Below are positions 33,735 through 44,797 of a stretch of 64,000 bases of DNA, piece by piece (position 1 is the stretch's first letter; each line of letters begins with the position of its first letter). The DNA comes from Lindgomyces ingoldianus (lineage: Eukaryota > Ascomycota > Dothideomycetes > Pleosporales > Lindgomycetaceae), in contig NW_022985188.1 in NCBI RefSeq assembly GCF_010093535.1, positions 216,141 through 280,140 on the forward strand, written 5' to 3'. The notes under the pieces were generated by a model. That model was not told the origin of the DNA, made no database searches, and saw nothing but the letters and a program-made list of their open reading frames with translations. The translations under genes were made by a program, and so were the position numbers.

Positions 33735-34479
33735 CTTAGAAAGATATATTAATTAATTTTATTATAAACCTACCTTTATCTAAAGGGTATATAAATATTA
33801 TAGTAGTTATTAATTACTTAACTAAGTATTAATACTTAATACTATATTCTTTTATAACTGCCCTTAATATAGCCTAGTTATTTTACTAATATGTATAGGT
33901 TTACTATAGCCTGCCTAATATAATTATATTAGACAAAGGTACATAGTTTGTCTTAGCCTTCTAGAATAAACTTTGTAAATAGCTTTAAATTGTCCTTTAT
34001 TTATTTACAGCTTTTTACCTAGAGACTAACAGCTAGACTAAGAATATAAACACTATAATAAAATAAGTCTTATAAGTGTACACAAACTACTAGTAAGATA
34101 ACTAGGTAAAATAGTTAGCTACAGCATAGTTTAAAGCTAATAACATAACATCTAAATTAACATAAGTATCTCTATTTTTAGTAAACTATAGATACTACTT
34201 TTAAATAAGATTTAAACTACTTTTAAATACTCTCTAACTAACTTATTAATTTATATAAGTAATAAATGTAAATAGACTTATTAATAAGATTTAAAATATA
34301 TTTAAATATATTTATAAAAAGCTTACATAGGCTTAAGCTTTTTAATAAGAGTACGTAAACTAATTCTAAACTCCTGCCTTTATATATGCAGCTAGTAAGA
34401 AGGTCTAGCTAAACACTAGAAATATTTAAATAAACTAATAATTAAAGAAACTTAATTAGAAGAACCTTAGCCCCTTTAT

Positions 34480-34840
34480 AGTAGCCTATATAGTTTTATT
34501 ATATGCTTACTAATTAATCCTACCTAATAGCATAAAGATACACCCTATGTTTTATGTATTATTGCTGCGCTAAGTAGCTTTTAAATCTAACTATTTACTT
34601 AAACAGCTAAACCTACTACTTAAACCTATTATTATAAATAATAAATTAGAATATATTATAAAAGATGTTAAATAGATTTAGTTTAATAAAAAAAAACATA
34701 TCTATAAATACTTTATAAAATAGACTAGATACAACAAACTGTTATAAAAACCTATAAAAGCCTTATAAGAGAACTCTGCAGTAACTTAATTTTATGCTTA
34801 ATACTTATCTAAACTAAACTTATACCCTAATAAAAACAAC
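34480..34840 (+). pseudogene. Integrase C-terminus / chromodomain-like remnant of Gypsy element B
   Basis: The frame reads HPMFYVLLLR-like and then LEYIIKDVK, HIYKYFIK and a Trp-depleted stretch before the polypurine tract. This order (H-x-V-F-H-V-S-L-L followed by E-Y-x-V-E-x-I-L and Y-L-V-K-W) fits the end of chromodomain-bearing Gypsy polyproteins. Degradation is heavy, so this is a moderate call. Confidence 0.55.
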
Positions 34841-34895
34841 TTAATGCTAGAACTACTAATGTAAAGGATTCCCTTTTTAATAAGAGGGGGAGTAC

Positions 34896-35212
34896 TGTCA
34901 CAGTATCCTCTCTAAATCCTAGACATAACTATATTAGACGCGTACTAGAGTATTATTAGTGCACGTCTAACATAAATATAATATAATATAGACATAAACT
35001 TAAGTATAAACTGCCTTAACACTAACTAAACCTAGAATAGGCTTAATTTATACCTAAAGCGCTTAGACTTTTAAGCTAAGTATTTAATTACTAATTTTCT
35101 TTTAAACCTTTCTGTTCCTTACACAACATCTTGTACCTACTATAATACCTCACGTAGTAATTAAACTAGACCTCTGTGAAGCTCTATAACCTACTCGTGC
35201 ACAATTGTGACA
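34896..35212 (+). repeat. 3' LTR of Gypsy element B
   Basis: 317 bp from TGTCACAGTATCC to AATTGTGACA; ends form the short inverse pair TGTCAC/GTGACA. A polypurine tract lies at 34881-34892, and ATGCG follows. Confidence 0.9.
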
Positions 35213-35217
35213 ATGCG

Positions 35218-35663
35218 TAAGGATTTTCCTCTTAGCTAGTAGCTGTAGCTAATATAGCTAATTTTTTACACACTAAGCATAATCTAGGCTATGTTAGCAT
35301 AAACTAGCCTAGTATGTTTATAAAGTGTTATTTAAAGCTTAAAGTAAAGTTTAAGTATAAGTATAACTATAAAAAAGCCTTTTATAAGAATTTTAAAGTA
35401 ATTTAGAGCTAGTTTAGCCTTATAAAGAATATTAAAGCTAATTATAGTATCTAAAATAATAACACATATAACTTTAATAAAATAAGCTTTATAATAAGCT
35501 AGATATTTACTAACTATACTTATACTTAAAACTTTACTTTAAGCTTTAAATATTACTTTATAGACATACTAAGCTAGTTTATACTAATATAGCCTAAATT
35601 ATACTTAGCGTGTAAAGAATTAGCTATATTAGCTATAGCTACTAGCTAAGAGGAAAATCCTTA
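35218..35663. repeat. Central 446-bp palindrome of the foldback element
   Basis: The first ~100 bases (TAAGGATTTTCCTCTTAGCT onward) pair with the last ~100 in inverse order with few changes, and pairing continues toward a centre near 35440. It would form a long hairpin when single-stranded. The neighbouring arms (27776-27914 and 35664-35992) extend the same palindrome. Confidence 0.8.
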
Positions 35664-35992
35664 CATATATAGCTTAAGCATAGGCTTAATAATTACCTAC
35701 TTTTTATTATTACTTAGCTTTTATAAGTTAGCTATAAAATTAGCTTATAAAAGTTATTTAGTATGTAAGTTATTTACTATTTTTTTAAAAGAACTTTATA
35801 CATAGCTATAACATGTTATTTTAAAAGTGTTACATCTTATTTAAAAGCCTAAAGTGTAAGCTGTATCTAATGTCCTTTTAGTGTGTCTAAGTAGTGTTAT
35901 TAGAAATGCATTAGTGTAAGAAAAGTAGTTTAGTAGAGTTTTAGTAAAAGTAAGTAACTTAGGCGTGTAAGTAACTTGCCTGTTAAGTATGT

Positions 35993-38018
35993 TATAAATT
36001 TCTAATTAATTTAGTCTAGTAGTTACTTAGTTCTAGTTTAGAAAACAATACTACTAATTTTAAAATTATAGTATAGATAGGTTAGAATTCTACACATAGT
36101 TAGACTTTTTTTTTTTTTACTATTAGTAGTTAGAATTTAGTAAAAAAATTTTTTTTTAGCTATTTTATACTTACAGCTTGTCTTTATATTCTATTAAATT
36201 CTAAGCCTCTTTAGAAATATAGTAGCAAAGATATTATAAATCGAATTCTGTTATATAACCTTTAAAGTTGGTTAAATTACAAAAATCCCTTAGACAGTTA
36301 ATAAGAAAAACGCTAGCTACAGAGGTTAGAAACTGCTAACCCCTAGGCCATACTCTGTTTAGAGTAGCGTCCTCAGTTCTCTCATCGCCCCGGCTAAGCT
36401 AGCTGGGATAAGTAATAGCTTCTCCTCGCCAAATGTAAAACCACATTTAGACTGGGGCAAATTCCAACATCATCTTAAACACAAACATAAATTTCAAATG
36501 CTAAACGAGAGCGTCCAGAATCCTAAGCAAAGTTGAGCTTAATTAATCTACAAAAGCAGTAAAGACAGAACTAAAGCCCCCATTTCAACTTAATCTCATC
36601 TACCCTTTTCTAAAACCCCCATGCGCCCCTCACCCCACGGAGAATACTACCCATTTAGCGGTAGATGTAATAGCTAACATAGTCATCAATGTCATGGTAT
36701 TGTTCCAATCCCTTGGAAATCCTGTCCCTTGAAGTCGTGGAATATTCTGTATTCAACTTCATCCTTTCTCGAGCTTATTGTGAATCCATACTATTACATG
36801 TTTCATTCAACGACTAAATCTCTATCGTCTGCCCTGGAAGATGTTTGCAAAACTATCAGGCTTTGAATTAACGTTATGCTAGGTGCCCTGCTTCCAGCTG
36901 GTTAAGTTCTACGTTGCGAAAGGCGCAGCTTTGAAGAATTCCTGGTGTCCAGTGCTAGGAGAGCTAGGACTTCCGGCAACAGAGCTGTGAAAGCTGGGTT
37001 AGTTATGGGAGCGAACTCGGAGAAGATTACTAGGGCTGAGTAAGTGTGCGAAGATTGATTCTCAGAGACCAATACCTCCTTTCGTCCTTCGTAACCCTAA
37101 ACCATTTCCTTTTCCTTATTGCGCGGACATCGAAGTATTAGAAGAGTGGTCGTGAGTGGATGAGGATGAAGCTAACATGAAAATTATGCCGAGCAGTCCC
37201 GCTCTAATATAAGCTAGAATTAGGAATAAGATTCCGATGGGGCATGCTAACCTGGGGTACGTTCCCTCCTCCTGCAAGCCAGAACTCCCAGAGTATCTAC
37301 CAAACCGACCCTTTTCTCCGGGGGCTTCCCGAATGACCACCTTCCTCCTACTTCCCACAAAACCTGCAACTCACTACATCACTCTCTCTATGTCTTGAGT
37401 TATAGCCAAAGCTAGAAGATAGTTTTCAATACTCGTACGTCGGACCTGGGTTCAAGTTATTGCTTTGCTTAGCAAACTGATTGATATTTACAAATCTATA
37501 AATCCTGTCCTAATCCTATTTTACGAACTATATTCTCCACTTTTTGGGTCCCAATATCCAATCCAAACTCCAGGGGTCTCACCAGTAAAAAATAACCCAT
37601 GTGAATCGATGCGTAAACGCATCCCAAGCTATACCGTGCCCTGCGCCAACCAGGCGTCCAATGCCTAGTATCCAGAACAGAAGGAGAAGAGGGGAATTGA
37701 CTTGCCGGCTATAATCGTGTGCCGTTGATGTGAAAAGGAGAAATTCTTACCCGGTCTATCTCGTAGGCCGCAAAGAGGAAAGTGTGGGGAAGGGGGAAGG
37801 TGTGACATGTATCTATGATGTCGGGTATGTGTGTGCTAATGCTAACGCCGTTGCTGATGCTGATATCGTGGCGCAAGCATAGAAAGTATAGTAAGTATGT
37901 CGAAAGGTGTTGTATGTGCAATGCGCGTGCGTGTGCGTCTCCGTCTTTTCCTCGTCCATCTCGTCCATCTCATCCCCCAACCCAATCCTCCAACCCAGTC
38001 TTCCAACCCCGCCCCCTC
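35993..38018. other. Transition from AT-rich repeat to gene space, no gene called
   Basis: 35.99-36.3 kb is AT-rich with poly-T runs and is probably old repeat debris. From about 36.3 kb composition is normal. An 80-codon minus-strand frame at 37116-37358 contains one hydrophobic stretch (GILFLILAYIRAGLLGIIFM) but has no other support. The last part contains the 3' UTR of the glycosyltransferase. Confidence 0.4.
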
Positions 38019-40455
38019 TCACGGCTTAACCTTCTCCCTCTCCATCCTCTTAACCGGATGCAGTAACATTGCCGGCATGCACATCCTCCGTTCCTGCCAC
38101 ACTCCATCCATCCCCTCCCCACCCTCAATCCTCTCCTCCTGCCCCCAATCCTGCATAGCCACTTGCCAATTCAACCACCGCCGATACAACGTCCTCGGGA
38201 ACTTACTCGCGTAATACCAACTCCAGCCCTGGAAATTATACTCGCGATCATGATTATATGGAGAATCCGCTTGTTCCGTCCACGCTCCTTGGATGGGGGT
38301 AACGGGACCGTAACGAGAGTTATCGATGGTCGAATGGGCGTCAAAAATGGCCTCAGAGTATGCAGCGGGCCAGTGGCGGTCGTTGAAGATCGGGTGTGGT
38401 GCGTACACGGCTTTGAGACCATGTTGGAGGGCGACGGTCGAAGGCCACATTTCCGCTTGCATGCTTCTTCCAACTAAGTTCTCTTCGTGCATGGCTTGCA
38501 GCATGCGTTTGCTGAAGCGGACGACGGTGTTGATGAAGACACGACGGTCGATGTGGATGAAATCCGGGTGCGTGAACCAGTCCGCTGCGCCGTCTTGCGG
38601 GGTGAAGACCGGGCGCACGCCTGGGAGATAGTTCCAGATTTTATCTTTGTAGGACCAGCTTGTGTTGCGGGGGTCCCAGATAGGGAGAAGGGTGATGAAG
38701 TCTGCGGGTTCGTTGACGCCCCATTTAAATTCATCGTCCTCAAATGATGTGGGAGGTGTGGGCCCGAGGGGTTTCTGAGGGGGGTCGGCGCGAGCCCAGG
38801 GTCGAGGACCCCAGACTGGAGGTGGGATGAGGGAGTTTGCAGAGGCGTTGAGGACGTCAGCGTGAGTTTGCTCGACGAAGTTCTTGTACGAGCCATGGAC
38901 GGATGGGAGGTAATAGCGCTTGTTGCGTTCCCAGAGAAGTTTGCGAGGCTGCATGTCTGCGAATTCGGAAATCTTCTCAAAGAAGTGGTAGTGATGGCCG
39001 GTGTATCGGGCATCCGTTTCCCAATTCCAGATATAATCGAATTCGGGATGTGTTAGCGAGAACCACTGGAGGCACATGAACTGTTGCCAGTAGACTTGCC
39101 AGTCTTTGACCTCCGGATACCATTTTGGGAAGATCGCTTCTGACCATAGAATAGCAACATCTCGCAGCTCCGCGGGAACATGTTCTCGAAGAACCTCGTC
39201 ATAGATAGCCGGGTTGTCAAAAATGGGCTTGTTGCGATCCTTGACATGGACATACAGAAAGACCTGATATTCGCCACCAGATTGAAGAGACAACTCCGAG
39301 ATCATAGCACGAATAGCCGTTATATCGTTCTCCTCATAATGGTATCCCGTCCACGCACGAATTAGGACCGCCGTCCGATGATGGTACTGCGGACCCTTCG
39401 CATTCCTATTCTCAACATTCCCCCTGCTCGTCCCCGTAGGAGTCGCGAATGCTGACGACGCGACGGCCGAAGGAGGAAGCGTTGTGCTCGGTTGCTTATC
39501 GACTGGTGTTCTAGCCTCCGGACGGTAACGATTCTTGTTCAACTCCAGACACTCATCTTGCAGCATTCCCCAGTTCATCTCCGTCCATTCCGGAACCGTC
39601 TTTGGGGCCTTCCAGTCCTTCACATCCTCGGGGAACTCCTCGTCTCCGAATCCATACGGGCCGTATCGGGAGTACCGGTCGAAGCAAACATTGCCGTCTA
39701 ACCCGATAACATCGTATCCGCCAGCAAACACCTTTGGGAAGCCCTCTGGAACGCCGGAATAGACCTGAACCTCATCATCTGCGCTTTCATTCAGACGCAT
39801 TCCTCTCGGTCCCATGCACGCCACATATGTGCCTTTCCATTTCTTCCCCCACTCGCGATTGTTATACTCGGGAAAGGGTTTGTAAGCTTGGGGCGAGGAA
39901 GCTACAGTCTTGCTCAGCTTGTCGTGACCCGCGTTATACGGCCGGTAGTCCCTGTACGCACACGTCAGAAACCCGAGCTCGACTCCTACTCCATGAATAC
40001 AACATCCGGCAGAGCAGAACGCAGCAGACCGGAACATACATTTCGAACTCCTCCCACCGATTAGGATCATAATCCTTATCAACATAATCCCCAAACGGCG
40101 GCCAGTGCCCATTCCACGTCGGCCTCGTCCAATTCAACATGTTCTTCATATACTCCTTCAAATCCGTTGGTCTCGGTTCCGGCACACCTAAATCTAATGG
40201 GTTTGTTTTACCCCCGTCTATAGCCCACGGCACACTCGGTTTCCCGCCCACTCTAGCCTTGTCAGGGCCATCTGAAGACTTCGACCCGCTGGCATCACCA
40301 CTTCCATTCTCATGCGGAGGGGTTGGGGACTGGAACAACGGAAGCTGTTCGTAGACATTGGACGCTGCCCACGGCGATTGTTGCAGGACAGCGAGGATGA
40401 AGATGAAAGCGACGAGTGAGAGAAATACAAGTTTACGGGGTGAGCGGACAAGCAT
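38019..40455 (-). CDS. DUF3405 family glycosyltransferase-like type II membrane protein
   Basis: A 782-residue protein from two exons, 40040-40455 and 38019-39951; the 88-nt intron has a CTGAC branch point and keeps phase. One N-terminal anchor (KLVFLSLVAFIFILAVLQQ, about residues 8-26) with a Pro/Ser/Gly-rich stem indicates a Golgi lumenal enzyme. The large lumenal domain has the DUF3405 features TAVLIRAWTGYHYEENDITA, FDYIWNWETDARYTGHHYHF (an E-T-D acidic cluster that could bind metal-nucleotide sugar) and AEMWPSTVALQHGLKAVYAP. Family members are fungal and assumed glycosyltransferases; substrate is not established. The C-terminus is Arg/Glu-rich. I chose 40455 because it is the only ATG giving the membrane anchor. 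High confidence in gene model and family, low in activity. Confidence 0.88.
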
Positions 40456-42224
40456 TGTAGATGGCGATGCGCGAACGAATGGATACGATGGAGCCTGTAT
40501 TGGTGTCTACCAATGAAGGAGCATCGCTTGCCGGAGCGGCTGCTGAGGATACGATACGACACGATACAATATCCAGCCGTGGTGTAGGAGGATTTGATAT
40601 CTCTCTCGTATCGAGACGAGAAGAGGATAGTACAGTGCGGTGAATACGTCCCTCGAACAGCTCGCTCAGAAACCGTCAAAAGACGGACTCAAATCAGTCC
40701 AGGAAACGTCAATGTCGGTGGAGCAGAACGCAATACTCCGGGACAAATATCAGAGACTGTCTGTTGAAAGAAACTCAACTGAGGGAAAGAAAAGGAAGGG
40801 ACAACACGGAGGAGCCCGTGAAACGCAGAACAGAACAGAACAGAACAAGAAGCCGTCGACGTGCTGCAGACCTTCAAGATTAAACCTGGCCTGACGTTTT
40901 ACACCTCTCCGAGGGCTCCAACTGTGCCCCGATGGCCCCTGCTGCTCAGGGGAGTTTGGACCCACCAATGTCAGAATTATCGACCAGTCAGACCGGGAGA
41001 AGCGCTTGATCTGCAAGGACACAGTTGAGTTGCGGGTAAAGGGTGGCTAGTTGCATCCGCCGCGCTAAACAGTGCCACCCCCATCCCTCATGTTGCTCTA
41101 TCATTTCGCACGACGACGTGCAAGACAGACCATCAGGAACAACGTTTCCCTAATCATCAGGATTCCCACCAGCATCTCAGGCGCGCTCTTCGTCTGACCG
41201 CTCCCCCAGTCTGTCTGTCTATCTAAATAAACCCTCCCCCCGCACACACGCCAGCCCGCCAGCTCACCAAGCGCCCTCATCCTTAAATAATCCCAGACGT
41301 TGCAGACCCCACAGTTCCAGATACCCTCAGTTCCCGATCTACACACTACGCCACCACTGTTTCGCACCACCGGCACCGACAGCGGGTAAAAGATCAACCT
41401 CTGACGCTCGTTGCACGAACCAAACCCAACGAGAATCCAAACCCTCACTACCTCCAACCGTGCAAATAGCTCCACCAATCAATCGCGAGTTCTCCACTTA
41501 CATGCTTCGGTAGTGAACAGAACCGAAGGCTTGAAGAGTAGTGGAAGGTTTTTTTTTTTTTGTACACATAGCGGGAGCGTGTGTGACCGAGAAATCAATG
41601 TGCAGGAGAGAAGGAACGATTAATTAGCAAACGACGGAGATGACACGCAATCCCATCCTCTTATAACAGTCAGCTGATTATAATCAGCAGCCCGACAGAG
41701 CACTGGCACCATTGCATCCGTCAAGGAACTTCAAATTACCACATCGCGGCTCACACCCGTTCCAGTTCCATCTTCCAAGACCATCAAACAGCGGGCCGCA
41801 AACCTGTAACACGGCTCCAAAATCTGGAATAAATTAAAATAACCCCGGCCCAACCATCGCACACTTGACGCACATAGGTATCGCATTTCCCATGCTGTCG
41901 ATGATGCAGAATCTGATTCTGGTGGTTATGATGTCTATGCTATAATAGGGATCTGTCGCTTAATGCGGGCAGCGCATGGCATCGCCTACGCTCCTTCTGT
42001 ACTGTAATCAAAACAACCTAGTCAGACCAGTCCAGCACGCCTCGTATGCAATGCACACACACGCATGTCCGCATGTCAACATGTCAACATGTCAATGATG
42101 TTTATCTGTGATGCCTCTCGTTGCTGCTGCCGCTTTCGCCCCAAAACAAAACCCCCACAGTATCTCTGGGTAGGATTCAAGAGTACACAACTAGCAGGCA
42201 ACACCAATGAACACAGCCCTCTCT
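40456..42224. other. Intergenic with glycosyltransferase promoter, no gene called
   Basis: 1.8 kb. Candidate frames (for example a 125-codon one at 41101-41478, minus strand) have no domain. The stretch has an 11-12 base T tract near 41550 and otherwise mixed composition. Its right end is the 3' UTR of the Shp1 gene. Confidence 0.4.
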
Positions 42225-43681
42225 CTATTTCCACTTCTGCACCACCACGCCTCCGCGTTTGAACTCCGCCATATCACCTAGCAACTTCGACTTATCTGTC
42301 AACTCGGTCGACGGAAACGTCGTCATAAGCGCATACGCCCGCTGCGTGCTAGCCGCACTTGCGGCATCCACAAAACCATACACATCGCCAATCGTATGCG
42401 TCGTATTGAATCGGGATTGCAGGCGGGTTCCATCCCCAAGCCGGATTTGCAGCGTGACCGTGGGCGCCGAGGCATCGATATCGACGGCGGCAGGTGACGC
42501 GGCACTAGAAGTCGAGGCTGTCGCGGTGGTGGTGGTGGTGGTGGTACCCGCGGCGGGAGGCGGTGGCGCTGCGATTGCGGTTCCACCCGGCGTGGGACTA
42601 CCCAATCGCTGGCCAGAGCCCGAGAAGGGAACGTATTTCTTCTTCGGCGTCTTGTAGTCCTCGTCTTTGTGCGGGTGGACCTCGACGTCGACCTCCTGGC
42701 CCGGCTCGACGTTCAGGATATGCAGCGGGGCGTGCCCGGAATTGATCATCTCCAGCGTGCGAGCGTTGGCGGGGTCGTCGTAGCGGAATAGAGGGCCGTC
42801 GTCGACAGAGAAGCCATCTCGCCAAAGATGCAGCTCGCGGTTGACGCGCTGCGGAGGGTGCGGGGCTTCAGCGTTGGGGTCGGGGATAACACGACTCGGG
42901 GCGTCGTCTCCACCGAGCGTCATACCAGTTCCTGTGAAGTGGGAGCTAGGTCGCTCGTCATCACCACCAGGTCGCGGGGCATTCCTACAGACAATTAGCC
43001 GTGAAGGATGGAACAGAGGGGACCTTGGGGACCTTGTGTGGCACTTACTGCCGAGCTCGTCGCAGGATATTATTGATCTGGTCACGCGGATTCGCAGCAT
43101 TGGGGTTTTGGACAGCAAGACCAGACTTCTCGCCACCGGCAAAGAAGTCTTGGTTCCCGTCATCTTGGTAGTCTTCATCGGACGCATGATCGCCATCGTC
43201 ACCGTGAGCATGTCCATGACCGCCGGCGGCACCAGCGCCGCCCTGTGTTTGCAAATCCTTCAACGTCCGCATTCCACGCTGGGGGGGGTGACGAGAAGTA
43301 GCGGGCTGTGCAGACGATGAAGAAGGCTCTGCTGGCACATACGCGCCGCCGAGCGTCCGACCGCCACCTGTGCCCTGGGGAGGATTTGGGGTTGGCTCAG
43401 TTGGTTGATCGTCGCCAGCCATGTCGATGTCGATGTGATCGTCTGAGTGTTCCTGTGGGAGCGTGGTGGCACCGTCGTAGTAGAGTGTTGCGGCAGTATC
43501 GAGCTGCCAGCCACCAGCTTGTAAGTAGTGTTCAGCCTGTGGACTGGGGTTAGTGATGACAGGAAATGGATCGTTGGAATTTCGACGAGCTTCGACGGAC
43601 CTCTGCAGCGCCGATTCCAGCAAGGCTTGTAAGTTGTGCAATAAGCTCGTCTCGATTGCGTGGAGGATCACCCGAAGACAT
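42225..43681 (-). CDS. SHP1: UBA-SEP-UBX protein, p47/Shp1-type Cdc48 adaptor
   Basis: Substrate adaptor that brings ubiquitylated clients and membrane-fusion factors to the AAA ATPase Cdc48/p97. Three exons, 43601-43681, 43049-43536 and 42225-42984, in phase, 442 residues. The domain order is complete. UBA is at about 1-45 (MSSGDPPRNRDELIAQLTSL then AGGWQLDTAATLYYDG) and SEP at about 239-303 (LHLWRDGFSVDDGPLFRYDD). UBX is at about 360-442 with the TTFPSTEL loop in place of the classical FPR. Two Cdc48-binding SHP boxes flank SEP: FTGTGMTLGG (about 207-216) and FSGSGQRLGS (310-319). The linker before UBX has a run of Thr from a GTG-type repeat. Without splicing exon 1 the UBA domain would be lost, which fixed the start. 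Confidence 0.95.
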
Positions 43682-44317
43682 AGCAATACAAGCTGTAGGG
43701 AGGTGCTTTTGCTTTGTCGGGGTCAGTTGAGTTGGCAGCTTCGGGGGCGACGGCGGGGTTTTTAGACGCGGGCGAGCTTCGCAGGCGGCAGCCTTGACGT
43801 GGGACCCTCACTGTGTCAAGTGCAGGGCGCGGCGCAAATTGGCTGGGACGACTTTCCCTCAATTCGGGGCTGAAGAAAAATTACCAGTGGAAGAGAGTCC
43901 ACATTCAGTGCCGCCAGCCAGTGCGACAAGATGCACCGCAGGTGAAAGGCGCACACAGTTATTCGGCGACAAAAGCTACCCCGTCTCTTGGCGATCGCGC
44001 AGCCGGGCATCTTGCAAGCACAGAGCCTCAATCCTCCATCCCCATCTCAGGTACGCTGACTTCGCGCCATCGACCATCGCGTCCAGGAGCCCACGGACGG
44101 GCATTCGACCACTCAATCGACACCTCCGTCACCAATCCCTTAATATTCCTCACCACCCCCCGTCTACCCGTCATCACCGCGATTAAATTCACTAGCCTTC
44201 AACTTCGGAAGCCGCACCTCCTCCCCTCCCCCCACCCCCCAACTGCCCCATCTCGCTGTTGCCTCTCTCCCCCTCCCCCCTCCCCCCCCGGCTTCCCATT
44301 GCACACCATTCTACACT
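43682..44317. promoter_or_regulatory. Divergent promoter, Shp1 / Mim1, with polypyrimidine tract
   Basis: 636 bp between outward-facing genes. 44218-44292 is almost pure C/T (CCTCCCC runs) directly before the Mim1 start; such CT blocks are common in fungal promoters near the transcription start. No named site is claimed. Confidence 0.45.
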
Positions 44318-44797
44318 ATGGCCGCGAACCCCTCACCCCAACCCCCCCACAGCACCAACACGCTGACCGAATCCGGCATAACCATCCCCTCTGATAGCGA
44401 AAACTACGACGGCAACCATGAGCTCTCTTCCTCTCCTCCTTCCTCCTCCTCCTCCCCCCTAATACTCTACTCGCCGCCTACGTTCTGGGGTCTGGTGCGC
44501 GGGGCCGCGATAAATTTACTGCTGCCGTTTGTCAACGGGCTGATGTTGGGCTTTGGAGAGTTGATTGCGAATGAGGTTGCTTGGAGGTTTGGGTGGAGTG
44601 GTACGAAGGTATGTCGATGTGCTCCGCTGGAATGAGAGGAGGTCCGCCATTGCGTCCACTAACAGCCCCACCAGATATTCCCCACCCACCGCTCCTCCAC
44701 CCGTCGCGTGGGTCCCGGCGTGGAAATGCGTCCCGATCCCATCGAGCGCCGACGAAGGAATGGTCGAGAGATGGACATGTATACTAGCCTGGAGTAA
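44318..44797 (+). CDS. MIM1: Mitochondrial import protein 1 (outer-membrane insertase subunit)
   Basis: Mim1 forms, with Mim2, the complex that inserts alpha-helical proteins into the mitochondrial outer membrane and helps assemble the TOM complex. Exon 1 (44318-44608) and exon 2 (44675-44797) give 137 residues. Residues 1-45 are a Ser/Pro-rich cytosolic segment. The conserved membrane segment RGAAINLLLPFVNGLMLGFG followed by ELIANEVAWRFGWSGTKIF carries the Gly-rich helix-helix contacts of the family. The second exon supplies GPGVEMRPDPIERRR and the end MDMYTSLE, a usual Mim1 tail; without the intron the protein would end in an unrelated VCRCAPLE. It is small and easily missed by annotation. 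It lies head to head with Shp1 and tail to tail with Oxa1. Confidence 0.9.

Larger units (their letters stand above)
27915..35212 (+). mobile_element. LTR retrotransposon B, Ty3/Gypsy with chromodomain-like end, RIP-degraded
   Basis: Two 317-bp LTRs (27915-28231 and 34896-35212) start TGTCAC and end (GT)GACA or AACA. The 5-bp target ATGCG flanks the unit at 27910-27914 and 35213-35217. A purine tract AAGAGGGGGAG lies just before the 3' LTR. Plus-strand remnants appear in Gypsy order: reverse transcriptase at about 30.66-30.97 kb, RNase H at 31.2-31.56 kb, and an integrase end plus chromodomain-like segment at 34.5-34.84 kb. Total span is 7.3 kb, or about 5.7 kb without the nested element C, a normal Gypsy size. 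All frames are full of stops. The 3' LTR retains more CpG/CpA sites than the 5' LTR. Confidence 0.9.
23448..35992. mobile_element. 1.1-kb palindromic foldback element, split by two LTR retrotransposons
   Basis: Sequence at 23448-23635, 27776-27914 and 35218-35440 reads continuously as one arm once the two retrotransposons and one copy of each target duplication are ignored. 35441-35992 is its inverted copy. Landmarks pair along the whole length, for example ACTTAACAGGCAAGTT at 23452 with its complement near 35980, and TAAGGATTTTCC at 35218 with GGAAAATCCTTA at 35652-35663. The reconstructed element is about 1102 bp with arms of about 550 bp. The ends (ACGTACTT and AAGTATGT) are flanked by TA on both sides, which suggests a Tc1/mariner-Fot1-like mobiliser, though a TA flank in AT-rich DNA is weak evidence. 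It has no coding capacity. It must be the oldest layer because everything else sits inside it. Confidence 0.78.

Noticed and set aside
35218..35663. Calling the 446-bp palindrome a separate MITE inserted next to the Gypsy element
   Set aside because: The flanking arms on both sides continue the same palindrome after removing the LTR elements, so it is the centre of a larger unit.
37116..37358. 80-codon minus-strand frame with one hydrophobic stretch
   Set aside because: A single possible helix is not enough; there are no neighbours or splice signals that extend it.
37435..37475. tRNA-like B-box (GGGTTCAAGTT)
   Set aside because: No matching A box or cloverleaf could be drawn around it.
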